The notes below the pieces were generated by a model. The model had not been told where the DNA came from and ran no database searches. It worked only from the letters and a program-made list of their open reading frames with translations. From positions 5,952,001 to 6,016,000 of the forward strand of contig NZ_CP080647.1 in the NCBI RefSeq assembly GCF_019599145.1: a stretch of DNA of 64,000 bases. Reading direction: 5' to 3'. The translations under genes and the position numbers were made by a program. The stretch comes from Streptomyces akebiae. GTDB taxonomy: Bacteria; Actinomycetota; Actinomycetes; Streptomycetales; Streptomycetaceae. Positions 15,998 to 24,457 of this stretch are shown in pieces. Numbering within the stretch: the stretch's first letter is position 1; the number at the start of each line of letters is the position of its first letter.

Positions 15998-16657
15998 ATG
16001 ACAGAAACCCCGGCCGCCGACGAAACCCGCGCCTTCCTCATCCTGCACGGCTGGCAGAACCACCGGCCGCCCACCCACTGGCAGCACTGGCTGGCCGACC
16101 GCCTCACCGACCTGGGTCACGAGGTCGCCTACCCCCAGCTCCCGGAGGCGGACGACCCGGACCTGGAGCGCTGGCTCGCGGAACTGGACGCACTGCTCGG
16201 CGAGTTGGCAGGTCGGCGGATCACGGTGGTCTGCCACAGCCTGGCCTGTCTGCTGTGGCTGCACGCGGTCGCCCGGGATGGCATCCTGTCCGGCCCCGTC
16301 GACCGCGTCCTCCTCGTGGCTCCGCCGTCCCCCGAGTTCGCTCTGAAGCAGCCGGAGATCGCCGAGTTCGCCCCGCCGCCGCTGACGCCGGAGCGGCTGG
16401 CCGAGTCAGCCACGTACACCCGGGTCGTCGGCAGTGACAACGACCCGTACTGCCTGCCGGGCGCGGCCACGGCGTACGCGCGGCCCCTCGGCCTGCCCGC
16501 CGACGTGCTGCCCGGCGAGGCCCACCTCAACCCCGACTCGGGTTACGGCCCCTGGCCGTCGATGCTCGACTGGTGTCTGCGACCGGCGTCCGACGCGTAC
16601 GAGGAGATGCCGATCCAGGAGCGCCCCGTGCAGCGGACGGACGCGACCGGCGACTGA
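15998..16657 (+). CDS. RBBP9/YdeN-type alpha/beta hydrolase
   Basis: 219 residues. A compact alpha/beta hydrolase with LILHGWQNHRPPTHWQHWL near the N-terminus, nucleophile Ser in VVCHSLACLLWL, Asp in VVGSDNDPYC and His in GEAHLNPDSGYGPWP. This set is diagnostic for the RBBP9/YdeN family of small serine hydrolases. No signal peptide. Physiological substrate unknown. It is convergent with the penicillin-binding protein gene 42 bases away. Confidence 0.88.
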   Translation: MTETPAADETRAFLILHGWQNHRPPTHWQHWLADRLTDLGHEVAYPQLPEADDPDLERWLAELDALLGELAGRRITVVCHSLACLLWLHAVARDGILSGPVDRVLLVAPPSPEFALKQPEIAEFAPPPLTPERLAESATYTRVVGSDNDPYCLPGAATAYARPLGLPADVLPGEAHLNPDSGYGPWPSMLDWCLRPASDAYEEMPIQERPVQRTDATGD

Positions 16658-16699
16658 ATCACCCGCCCGCCTCGCCCCCCGCCCGGCCCGCGTCGTCGC

Positions 16700-18433
16700 T
16701 CAGCCGCCGCTGCCCGCCTTGAGCAGCGCGGCCACGATCGGGCCCGCCGACTCGCTGCCGTGGCCGCCCTGCTGGACGACTCCGGCGGAGGCCAGATCGC
16801 CCTTCCAGGCGGTGAACCAGCCGTTGGGCTCCTTCTGCCCGTCGACCTCGGCGGAGCCGGTCTTGGCGCCGTAGTCCGGGCCGAGGCCCGACATCGCCTC
16901 GGCCGCCGTACCGGCCGCGGCGGTGTACTGCAGGAGTTCGCGGAGCTGGGAGCGGACCGTGGCGGACATGGGCCGCGATGCGGTGGCCAGGGTGCGGTCG
17001 TCGACGGACGGCGGGACCAGGTAGGGCTGCTTGAAGACGCCCGTCTTGGCCGTCGCGACCACCGACGCCATGTTCAGCGGGTTCATCCGCACCCCGCCCT
17101 GGCCGATCAGCGAGGCCGCCATCGGGGCGTCGCTCTGCACCGGCACCGCGCCGTCGAAGCTGGAGACGCCGATGGCCCAGTTGTTCAGGCCGAGCCCGAA
17201 GACCTGCTGGGCCTCCTTGGTCAGGGAGTCGTCGTCCAGCTTCTTCGCCTGGGAGATGAAGGCGGTGTTGCAGGAACGGGCGAAGCTCGCCTTGAACGTC
17301 CCGCCCTTGATCTCGAACTTGTCGTCGTTCTGGAACTTCCAGCCGCCGTACGAGGAGTACTTGGGGCAGGGGTGGCCCTTGTTCGCCGAGGCCAGGCCCT
17401 TGTCGATGAGCAGTGCGGACGACACGATCTTCATCGTGGAGCCGGGGGCCAGTGAGCCCTGGAACGCCACGTTGAAACTGCTGGAGTTGGCCGCGGCCAG
17501 GATCTCGCCGGTCGAGGGCCGCATCACGACCACCGACGCCCGCTTCGTGGCGGCCACCTTCTCCTCGGCGGCGGCCTGCAACGACGGGCTGAGCGTCGTC
17601 GTCACCTCGCCCGGGGTGCCCTCGCTCAGCTCCAGCAGGGTCTTGTCGGCGGCCTTCTCCTTCGTGGACCTGGTGGAGTTCGTGGGCTCGGCGGAGGACT
17701 TGTCGTCCGACCCGCCCTCGGCCGGGTCGGCGCGGACGATCCGCAGCTCGACGCCCGCCTTGCCGCCCGCCTTCTTGCCGTACTTCTCCCGCAGCCCGTC
17801 CAGCACCGAGCCCAGCGACGGGTACTTCTCCGTCGTCAGCTCGCCGCCGTCCCGGTCGAGGGCCTTCACCGGGGGTGTGCCCGCCTCGCCGGTCACCAGC
17901 CGGTCGCCCTCGGCGAGTTCGGGGTGGACGACGGAGGGCTGCCAGTCGACGACGGGTTCGCCGTCCTTCTCCGCCCGTACGACAGTGAGGGCGGACTTGT
18001 AGGTCAGCGGCTTCTCGGTGCCCTTGAAGGAGACCGTGCCCTTCACCGTGAACGGCACCTTGTCGCCGGAGCGCTTGCCGCGGGTGAGGGTGACGTCCTT
18101 GACGTGGGCGTCCTTGGCGAAGCCGGTCAACGCCGTCTTGGCGGCCGCCGAGTCGTCCGTGGCGGCGGCCGCCTTCGCGACCGTGCCCTTCTGCCAGGCC
18201 GTGAGGAACGTGGTCGCGGCCGTGCGGACCTCGCCGGCGGACAGGGGGCCGCTCTTCACGGCCTTGGCGTCGGCCGAGCCGTCCTCGGCCGCCGCGCCGG
18301 CGCCGAACACCGTGTACACGGCCATCGCGCCACCGCCGAGGGCCGCGACCGCCACTCCGCCCAGCACGAGATGCCGCCGTGACCTCCCCGACTTCGCGGC
18401 CTTCCGCTCGTCGACACGCCTTCTCTTACCCAC
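16700..18433 (-). CDS. Penicillin-binding protein, class B-like, MecA_N type (PBP I)
   Basis: 577 residues. A basic cytoplasmic N-terminus (KRRRVDERK), one membrane helix (about 23-45), an NTF2-like MecA_N domain (about 65-185), a linker with PSLGSVLDGLREKYG, then the transpeptidase domain. Active-site motifs are intact: SxxK as STMK in LAPGSTMKIVS, SxN as SCN in ARSCNTAFI, KTG in GAKTGSAEVDG. It cross-links peptidoglycan outside the membrane. This small class of PBPs occurs in pairs in Streptomyces next to ssgE and pmt and has been linked to sporulation-stage wall synthesis. It is paralogous to the gene at 18891. Confidence 0.93.
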   Translation of the reverse strand: MGKRRRVDERKAAKSGRSRRHLVLGGVAVAALGGGAMAVYTVFGAGAAAEDGSADAKAVKSGPLSAGEVRTAATTFLTAWQKGTVAKAAAATDDSAAAKTALTGFAKDAHVKDVTLTRGKRSGDKVPFTVKGTVSFKGTEKPLTYKSALTVVRAEKDGEPVVDWQPSVVHPELAEGDRLVTGEAGTPPVKALDRDGGELTTEKYPSLGSVLDGLREKYGKKAGGKAGVELRIVRADPAEGGSDDKSSAEPTNSTRSTKEKAADKTLLELSEGTPGEVTTTLSPSLQAAAEEKVAATKRASVVVMRPSTGEILAAANSSSFNVAFQGSLAPGSTMKIVSSALLIDKGLASANKGHPCPKYSSYGGWKFQNDDKFEIKGGTFKASFARSCNTAFISQAKKLDDDSLTKEAQQVFGLGLNNWAIGVSSFDGAVPVQSDAPMAASLIGQGGVRMNPLNMASVVATAKTGVFKQPYLVPPSVDDRTLATASRPMSATVRSQLRELLQYTAAAGTAAEAMSGLGPDYGAKTGSAEVDGQKEPNGWFTAWKGDLASAGVVQQGGHGSESAGPIVAALLKAGSGG

Positions 18434-18543
18434 GCTCCCGACCTTCCGCTGCCCCCGGCTGCCTCTCGTTCCTCAACGAGAACCACCACCCTAGAGTCCC
18501 GCGGATCACTCCGTGGGTTCGCCCGTTGGATGCACGGGTGACT

Positions 18544-18776
18544 GGGGGCCTCTCGCGCAGCTCCCCGGGTCCCTGAAGCCCCAGGCCGTGCGGGCTCGGA
18601 AGCGAGGGGGCTGGGAGTTGGGGAGCGAGGGGTCTGCGGGCCTGGAAAGCGGCCGGGGTTGCGGGTTGGGTGGCTACGGGGCCGCGGGCCTGGAAATCGG
18701 ACGGGGCTGCGGGGTGAAAAGCACGGGGCGCAGCCCCTGCTTTTCAGGGGCGCGGGGAACTGCGCGAGAAGCCCCA
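18544..18776. repeat. Dispersed palindromic repeat, locus 2
   Basis: A degraded forward copy (18544-18576, CTCGCGCAGCTCCCCGGGTCC) and a good inverted copy (18741-18775, TTTTCAGGGGCGCGGGGAAC...). Between them are GGCCTGGAAA-type segments like those at the 26.8-kb locus. It lies between two tandem minus-strand PBP genes in a 457-base gap with no gene. Confidence 0.85.
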
Positions 18777-18837
18777 CCCACCCGCACCCCGCAACGAACC
18801 GCACCCTCTACGGCGCGACCCGGACCCGCACCCGCCC

Positions 18838-18899
18838 AGTCCCTGTGACCGGGTCACACTCACCCCCCAGTCCCTGTGACCGGGTCACACTCACCCCCC
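18838..18899. repeat. 31-bp tandem duplication containing 15-bp palindromes
   Basis: Two identical 31-base units (18838-18868 and 18869-18899). Each contains TGTGACCGGGTCACA, a palindrome with 7-bp arms. The second unit covers the stop codon and last bases of the PBP gene at 18891, so the duplication arose from the gene end. Confidence 0.95.
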
Positions 18900-20525
18900 G
18901 GCCTTCAGCACATCCACCACGATCGGCCCAGCCGCCTCCCCACCACGGCCACCCCCCTCCGACATCGCCGCCGCGGCCACATCCCCACGGAACCCGGTGA
19001 ACCAACTGTCCGCCACCGCCTGCCCGTCGATCTCCGCGGACCCGGTCTTCGCCCCGATGTCCCCGCTCAGATCGGCCATGACGGTCGCGGCGGTCCCCTG
19101 CGTCGCGGTCAGCCTCATCATCTGCTTCAACTGCGACGCGGTACTGGCCCGCAACCCCTCCGCCGTGGCCAACTTCCGGTCGTCCAGCTCGGGCGACACC
19201 AGATACGGCTGCCGGAACCGCCCCGTGATCGCCGTGGACGTCACCGACGCCATGTTCAGCGGGTTCATCAGCACATCACCCTGCCCGATGGCGTTGGCGG
19301 CCCGGTTCGGCCCGCCGGACGGCGGTACCTTGCCGTCCATGGAGGCGATGCCCGTCTTCCAGTCGTCCCGGCCGATCCCGAACCGCTCCTGCGCCTCCTC
19401 GGTCAACGACGCGTCCGTCAGCGGCTTTTCGTCGATCAGCTTGATGAAGGCCGTGTTGCAGGACCGCTGGAAGCTGTTGGCGAGCGTGGCGTTCGGTGTC
19501 TCGTCGGCCTTCAGGCCCGGCAGGTTCTTGAAGGTCTGGCTCTGCCAGGTGGCCGTGTCGGGGCAGGGGGCGGGGCCGTTCATGGAGGTCACGCCGTTGT
19601 CGATGAGCATCGCGGCGGTGACGATCTTCATCGTGGAGCCGGGCGGGAGTTCGCCCTGGAAGGCGGCGTTGAAGCCGTCCTCGCGGTGGTTGGCGACCGC
19701 CAGCACCTCACCGGTGCTGGGCTGCAACGCGACCACGGACGACTCGGCGTACTTCTCGACCGCCGCCTCGGCCGCCGCCTGAGTGCGGGCGCTGATGGTG
19801 GTCCGCAGCTTGCCCGCCTTGCCCTCGGCGAGGGTCAGCAGCGTGGTGTCGCCCGCGTTCGTGGTGGTGTGGCGGATGCCCAGCTCGATTCCGGGGGTGC
19901 CGCCCGCGTCGGCGCCGTAGCGTTCGCGCAGGGTGTCGAGGATCGGTCCGAGGGAGGGGTACTTCTCCTTGGTCAGCACCTTGCCGTCCCGGTCCACGGC
20001 CTCGATGGGCGGCGCGGCCGCCTCCCCGGTGAACAGGGTGTCGCCGGCCTTCAGCTCGGGGTGCACGACGGACGGCCGCCAGTCGATGAGGGCCCGCCCG
20101 GTGGTCTTCCCCCGCACGACGGTCAGTCGGCTCTTGTACGCGAGCTTCTTGCTCTTCCCGTCGTACGACACCGTGGCCGCGACGGAGTACGGGACGGTCC
20201 GGTCGCCGGCTCCGGTGGGCTCGCCCGGCTCGATCTCGACGTCCGCGATCCGTGCGGCGTCGACGAAGCTGCCGAACACGGCTCCCGCGGCCGCCGCGTC
20301 GTTCGTGTACGAGGACGCCGTGGTCGCGTCGCCCTTCTCCCAGGCGGCGAAGAACTTCTCCGTGGTCTCCCGCACCTCGTCCGCACTGGGCGGCCCGGTG
20401 CGCTTCTCGACGCCCCCGCCGCCCCCGTTGAGAGCGGTCACGACGTTGTACCCGCCGTACCCGGCGCCCCCGACCATCGCGGCGAACACCCCGCCGACTA
20501 TGGCGACCTTGACCCCCTTGCGCAT
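18891..20525 (-). CDS. Penicillin-binding protein, MecA_N type (PBP II)
   Basis: 544 residues from the ATG at 20525 (MRKGVKVAIVG), with GGGGAAGGGGAA upstream. Same architecture as the neighbour at 16700: N-terminal membrane helix (about 5-27), MecA_N/NTF2-like domain, KEKYPSLGPILDTLRERYG linker, transpeptidase with STMK (LPPGSTMKIVTA), SCN (FQRSCNTAFI) and KTG (GAKTGSAEIDG). It is a diverged paralogue of that gene and probably a tandem duplication. Peptidoglycan cross-linking outside the membrane. Not in one operon with it, judging by the 457-base gap. Confidence 0.93.
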   Translation of the reverse strand: MRKGVKVAIVGGVFAAMVGGAGYGGYNVVTALNGGGGGVEKRTGPPSADEVRETTEKFFAAWEKGDATTASSYTNDAAAAGAVFGSFVDAARIADVEIEPGEPTGAGDRTVPYSVAATVSYDGKSKKLAYKSRLTVVRGKTTGRALIDWRPSVVHPELKAGDTLFTGEAAAPPIEAVDRDGKVLTKEKYPSLGPILDTLRERYGADAGGTPGIELGIRHTTTNAGDTTLLTLAEGKAGKLRTTISARTQAAAEAAVEKYAESSVVALQPSTGEVLAVANHREDGFNAAFQGELPPGSTMKIVTAAMLIDNGVTSMNGPAPCPDTATWQSQTFKNLPGLKADETPNATLANSFQRSCNTAFIKLIDEKPLTDASLTEEAQERFGIGRDDWKTGIASMDGKVPPSGGPNRAANAIGQGDVLMNPLNMASVTSTAITGRFRQPYLVSPELDDRKLATAEGLRASTASQLKQMMRLTATQGTAATVMADLSGDIGAKTGSAEIDGQAVADSWFTGFRGDVAAAAMSEGGGRGGEAAGPIVVDVLKAGG

Positions 20526-20805
20526 GACGCGTTCCCCTTCCCCGTTACCCCGTAGTGGCTTTCCCGTCCGGCCCCGAACGCGTCTTTGAACACGTTCAGA
20601 AACCGCTTGCCGAGGCTCACTGTAAACACGGGGGAGTAACGCGTGGGAAAAATGCTTCCTGTGTGTGCCCTGATTGTTAGCCCAGGGCACCCACTGAACC
20701 GGATTCAGGCCACCACGACCCGGAATCCGGCCACGCCTGGGCACGTGGCCGCAGGCGCGGGCGACCGCTGGACCCAGGTGTGAGACCAGGCTTGAGACCC
20801 AGGTG

Positions 20806-22545
20806 TCAGACCCAGGTGTCCATCCACATCCGCGAGCGCCAGTTGTCGATGGGGATCGGCTGGCCCGTGTACAGGGGCCAGAAGTAGATGAAGTTCCAGG
20901 CGATGAGGAGGACCAGGACGCCGGCGGCTGCCGCGCCGGCTACGCGGCGGCGTTCCGGGGCGCCCGGGGGGCCGAGGACGGCGCCGATCAGCATGGTGAC
21001 GGCGAGGCAGAGGAAGGGGAGGAAGACGACGGCGTAGAAGAAGAAGATCGTGCGTTCCTGGTAGAGGAACCAGGGGAGGTAGCCGGCGGCGATGCCGCAG
21101 GCGATCGCGCCGGCGCGCCAGTCGCGGCGGAAGAACCAGCGCCACAGGACGTAGAGGACGGCGACGGCGGCGGCCCACCAGAGGAGGGGCGTGCCGATGG
21201 CCAGGACCTCGCGGGCGCACTTGTCGGCGGTGTCCGCCGGGCAGCCGTCGTTGCCGGGGGACGGGGACTCGTAGAAGTACGAGACCGGGCGGCCGAGGAC
21301 GATCCAGCTCCACGGGTTCGACTGGTACGTGTGCGGGGACGACAGGCCGACGTGGAACTCGTAGACCGCGTGCTCGTAGTGCCACAGGCTGCGCAGCCAG
21401 TCCGGCAGCCAGCTGAACCAGCCGCCCTTGCCCTCGGTCGCGGCCCAGTCGCGGTAGTAGCCGCCGCTGCCGTCGTCCGGGGAGAGGATCCAGCCCGTCC
21501 AGGAGACCAGATACGTGACGATCATGACCGGGACCGTGGAGAGGAACGCCAGGCCCAGGTCGCGCTGGAGCGTCGCGATCAGCGGCTGACGGGCGCCGGC
21601 GACCTTGCGGGCCGCGTAGTCCCAGAGCACCGTCATGATCCCGAAGAACACCATGAAGTACAGGGCGTTCCACTTCGTGCCGAGCGCCAGGCCCAGGCAG
21701 AGGCCGGCCAGCAAGCGGTAGGGGCGCCAGCCCAGGCGGGTGGTCTCGGCGACGAGGGAGTTGGGGCGTACGACTCCGTCGCCGTCCGGGGGGAGGGCCT
21801 CGGCCAGGCGTCGGCGTGCCTTGTCCCGGTCGATGACCAGGCAGCCGAACGCGGCCAGGACGAAGAACATCAGCACCTGGTCCAGCAGCGCCGTGCGGCT
21901 CATCACGAAGTGCAGGCCGTCGACCGCCATCAGGCCGCCCGCGAGACAGCCGAGGAACGTCGAGCGGAAGATGCGGCGGCCGATACGGCACAGCGTCAGG
22001 ACGGAGAGCGTGCCGAGCAGGGCGGTCATGAAGCGCCAGCCGAACGGGTTGAAGCCGAACATCAGCTCGCCCAGGCCGATCACGTACTTGCCGACGGGCG
22101 GGTGCACGACGTACGCCGCGTCCGTCGGGATCGGGACGTTCCCGTCGTTCCGGAGGATCAGCTCGTTGGCGTTCTTGGCCCAGTTGACCTCGTAACCGCG
22201 GTGGACGATCGCCCACGCGTCCTTCGCGTAGTACGTCTCGTCGAATATCACCGCCTTGGGGCTGCCCAGGTTGTGGAACCGCATCAGCCCGGCGACCAGC
22301 GTGACCAGCAGGGGGCCGCCCCAGGCCGACCAGCGGACGAGGCGGTTCGCGACCTCCTCGCGCACCCCGAGGACGGCCCAGAAGCGCGCGCTGGGGCGGG
22401 TGTACGGGGGCACCAGTCGGCTGCGGACGTCGCTTCTCGGCGGTGCCGTGTAGCCGAAACGGCGCAGGCGGTGCTGCCACGACGGCCGCGGGTCTTCGGT
22501 GGCCTGGTCCTGCCGGGTGTCCGTGGAGGACGCGGTACTGGTCAC
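20806..22545 (-). CDS. pmt: Protein O-mannosyltransferase (Pmt, GT39)
   Basis: 579 residues from the GTG at 22545; the ATG just upstream (22553) is out of frame. A GT-C polytopic membrane enzyme with 10-11 helices. The catalytic Asp-Glu of the first outer loop is in VIFDETYYAKDAW, and VHPPVGKYVIGLGE and GFNPFGWRF are PMT-family signatures. It moves mannose from polyprenyl phosphate mannose to Ser/Thr of exported proteins, coupled to Sec export. In S. coelicolor the orthologue is known for glycosylating the phage phiC31 receptor and PstS. Divergent from rsmI across a 225-base gap. Confidence 0.93.
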   Translation of the reverse strand: MTSTASSTDTRQDQATEDPRPSWQHRLRRFGYTAPPRSDVRSRLVPPYTRPSARFWAVLGVREEVANRLVRWSAWGGPLLVTLVAGLMRFHNLGSPKAVIFDETYYAKDAWAIVHRGYEVNWAKNANELILRNDGNVPIPTDAAYVVHPPVGKYVIGLGELMFGFNPFGWRFMTALLGTLSVLTLCRIGRRIFRSTFLGCLAGGLMAVDGLHFVMSRTALLDQVLMFFVLAAFGCLVIDRDKARRRLAEALPPDGDGVVRPNSLVAETTRLGWRPYRLLAGLCLGLALGTKWNALYFMVFFGIMTVLWDYAARKVAGARQPLIATLQRDLGLAFLSTVPVMIVTYLVSWTGWILSPDDGSGGYYRDWAATEGKGGWFSWLPDWLRSLWHYEHAVYEFHVGLSSPHTYQSNPWSWIVLGRPVSYFYESPSPGNDGCPADTADKCAREVLAIGTPLLWWAAAVAVLYVLWRWFFRRDWRAGAIACGIAAGYLPWFLYQERTIFFFYAVVFLPFLCLAVTMLIGAVLGPPGAPERRRVAGAAAAGVLVLLIAWNFIYFWPLYTGQPIPIDNWRSRMWMDTWV

Positions 22546-22770
22546 CGCGCCATCGTAGGGAACACGGCTGTGGGAGTCCCGTGGGATGAGGATGTGGCCG
22601 GGTGACCTCGTCACGCGAGGTCGCGTGCGGCGGGGGCGGCCGGGGGCGGGTCGTGGCTGGCAGCGGGGTTGCCGGCGCCCATTCGGGACGTCGCCCCGTC
22701 CAGGGCCATCGGTGTCCCTGACCGCCCCTCGGCTTCGCCCCGGCATCGGCGTGGCTGGGAGGATGGGGGT

Positions 22771-23616
22771 GTGACAGGAATCCTTGTGTTGGCAGGTACT
22801 CCCATTGGTGAGATCGCGGACGCGCCACCCCGGCTCGCCGAGGAATTGGCCGGGGCGGACGTGGTCGCCGCAGAGGACACGCGGCGGCTGCGGCGGCTCA
22901 CCCAGGCGCTGGGGGTGCAGCCCGGCGGGCGGATCGTCTCCTACTTCGAGGGCAACGAGGCCGCGCGTACGCCGGAACTCGTCGAGGCGCTGGTGGGCGG
23001 TGCCCGGGTGCTGCTGGTCACCGACGCGGGGATGCCGTCGGTCTCCGACCCCGGGTACCGGCTGGTCGCCGCCGCCGTGGAGAAGGACATCCGGGTCACC
23101 GCCGTACCCGGGCCCTCGGCCGTCCTGACGGCCCTCGCGCTGTCCGGGCTGCCCGTCGACCGGTTCTGCTTCGAGGGGTTCCCGCCGCGCAAGGCCGGGG
23201 AACGGCTCGCCCGGCTGCGCGAGGTCGCGCAGGAGCGGCGCACCCTCGTGTACTTCGAGGCGCCCCACCGCCTGGACGCCACCCTCGCGGCGATGGCCGA
23301 GGTCTTCGGCGCGGGGCGGCGGGCCGCCGTGTGCCGCGAGCTGACCAAGACGTACGAGGAGGTCAAGCGGGGGCCGCTCGGGGAGCTGGCCGAGTGGGCG
23401 GCGGCCGGTGTGCGCGGGGAGATCACCGTGGTGGTCGAGGGGGCGCCGGAGCGGGGGCCGGAGGAGCTGGACGCCGAGGAGTTGGTGCGGCGGGTCCGGG
23501 TGCGGGAGGAGGCGGGGGAGCGGCGCAAGGAGGCGATCGCCGCGGTGGCGGTGGAGGCCGGGGTGCCGAAGCGGGAGGTGTTCGACGCGGTGGTGGCGGC
23601 GAAGAGGGCGGAGTAA
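22771..23616 (+). CDS. rsmI: 16S rRNA 2'-O-ribose C1402 methyltransferase RsmI
   Basis: 281 residues from GTG 22771 with GGGAGGATGGGGG upstream. Tetrapyrrole-methylase fold: LVLAGTPIGEIADAPPR at the start (rsmI's usual ATPIGN is here AGTPIGE), ADVVAAEDTRRLRRL, VLLVTDAGMPSVSDPGYRL (SAM binding), VPGPSAVLTALALSGLPVDRFCFEGF, and TLVYFEAPHRL. The C-terminal region with RRKEAIAAVA is the usual extension. It uses SAM to methylate C1402 of 16S rRNA. The preceding leader is shared with pmt, transcribed oppositely. Confidence 0.94.
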   Translation: MTGILVLAGTPIGEIADAPPRLAEELAGADVVAAEDTRRLRRLTQALGVQPGGRIVSYFEGNEAARTPELVEALVGGARVLLVTDAGMPSVSDPGYRLVAAAVEKDIRVTAVPGPSAVLTALALSGLPVDRFCFEGFPPRKAGERLARLREVAQERRTLVYFEAPHRLDATLAAMAEVFGAGRRAAVCRELTKTYEEVKRGPLGELAEWAAAGVRGEITVVVEGAPERGPEELDAEELVRRVRVREEAGERRKEAIAAVAVEAGVPKREVFDAVVAAKRAE

Positions 23617-23703
23617 GGGCCGGGCGCCTCGGTGTCGGGGGGCCGGTCTCGTCAGGGGGGCGAGTCGGTGGGAGTGCGGGTGGGTGGGAGTGCGGGTGGG
23701 TGT

Positions 23704-23760
23704 GGGGCTTCTCGCGCAGTTCCCCGCGCCCCTGAAGGGCTTCAGGCCCCGCGGGCCTGA
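23704..23760. repeat. Dispersed palindromic repeat, locus 3
   Basis: Forward copy GGGGCTTCTCGCGCAGTTCC... at 23704-23735, then TTCAGGCCCCGCGGGCCTGA, itself a palindrome (about 23739-23760). It lies in the 368-base gap between rsmI and the zinc protein gene; no gene was found in the gap, though an ATG at 23871 is in frame with the next gene. Confidence 0.9.
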
Positions 23761-23984
23761 GATCCCCCTTCCGAAGTCTCCGTGGTCTCCGCGGTGCCCA
23801 GCCCATGCCCGGGTAAAGCTGCGCAAAGGGCGGCCCTCGTATCGACGGGCTTCGCACAAGGGGAGGCCAAATGCCCTTCAACAGTCGGCAGATGGGGTGC
23901 CCTCCAGGTCCGCCAGGGCGTCAACTGGGTGGTGAGGACGTACACGTCACGTCCCCACCGTCCAGCGGACCAGAGGAGCTGGCA

Positions 23985-24389
23985 ATGACCGAGATCGCAG
24001 AGCGCGCAGTGCTGCGCGACACCGCCACCGCCGTCGTTCACGAGTCGTACGCGTTCGCCTGCATGCGGTGCGGGCACGGCTGGGAGCAGTCGTACGAGAT
24101 AGAGCACCACAACGACGCCCAGGGGCGCGACTTCGTGATGTACGTGGCCGACGGCACGGTCGTGCCGTCCCCGCTGTCCCGGCCCACGTGCCAGAACTGC
24201 GACGGTCATGTCGTCCGGATCATGCGGGCGGGGCAGGTGTCGTCGGCGCTGGACGCCGAGCGTCGACGGCACCTGCCGAAGCCCCGCGTGGTGGCGGACA
24301 CCGACACCCCGGAAGCGGCGGAGCCCGCGGAGGACCACCACTGGCACCTGTCCGACCTCCTGCACCCGTTCCACCGCAAGGCGAGCTGA
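23985..24389 (+). CDS. Small C4 zinc-ribbon-like protein, unknown function
   Basis: 134 residues from ATG 23985, chosen because GAGGAG lies 8 bases upstream; the frame is open to an ATG at 23871. Two CxxC pairs, CMRCGHGW (about 28-35) and CQNCDG (about 72-77), suggest one structural zinc site. The C-terminal third is acidic and His-rich (EDHHWHLSDLLHPFHRK). Similar small proteins are widespread in Streptomyces but uncharacterised. It lies between rsmI and tatD in the same direction. Confidence 0.8.
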   Translation: MTEIAERAVLRDTATAVVHESYAFACMRCGHGWEQSYEIEHHNDAQGRDFVMYVADGTVVPSPLSRPTCQNCDGHVVRIMRAGQVSSALDAERRRHLPKPRVVADTDTPEAAEPAEDHHWHLSDLLHPFHRKAS

Positions 24390-24414
24390 CCCTCCCCCGC
24401 TCAGCGAGCCTGTG

Positions 24415-24457
24415 GGGCATGCCCCGATCGTGCGATTCGTAGGATCGGGGCATGCCC
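24415..24457 (+). promoter_or_regulatory. Perfect 15-bp hairpin burying the tatD ribosome-binding site and start
   Basis: Left arm 24415-24429 and right arm 24443-24457 are exact reverse complements (GGGCATGCCCCGATC / GATCGGGGCATGCCC) with a 13-base loop. The right arm contains the purine-rich GGATCGGGG ribosome-binding region and ATG 24452. In the transcript both would be double-stranded. It also could terminate the upstream gene. There is no other start with a ribosome-binding site nearby. Confidence 0.75.

Noticed and set aside
20806..23859. 1017-codon minus-strand frame extending past the pmt start
   Set aside because: Only the part from 22545 downward resembles Pmt; upstream it overlaps rsmI on the other strand.
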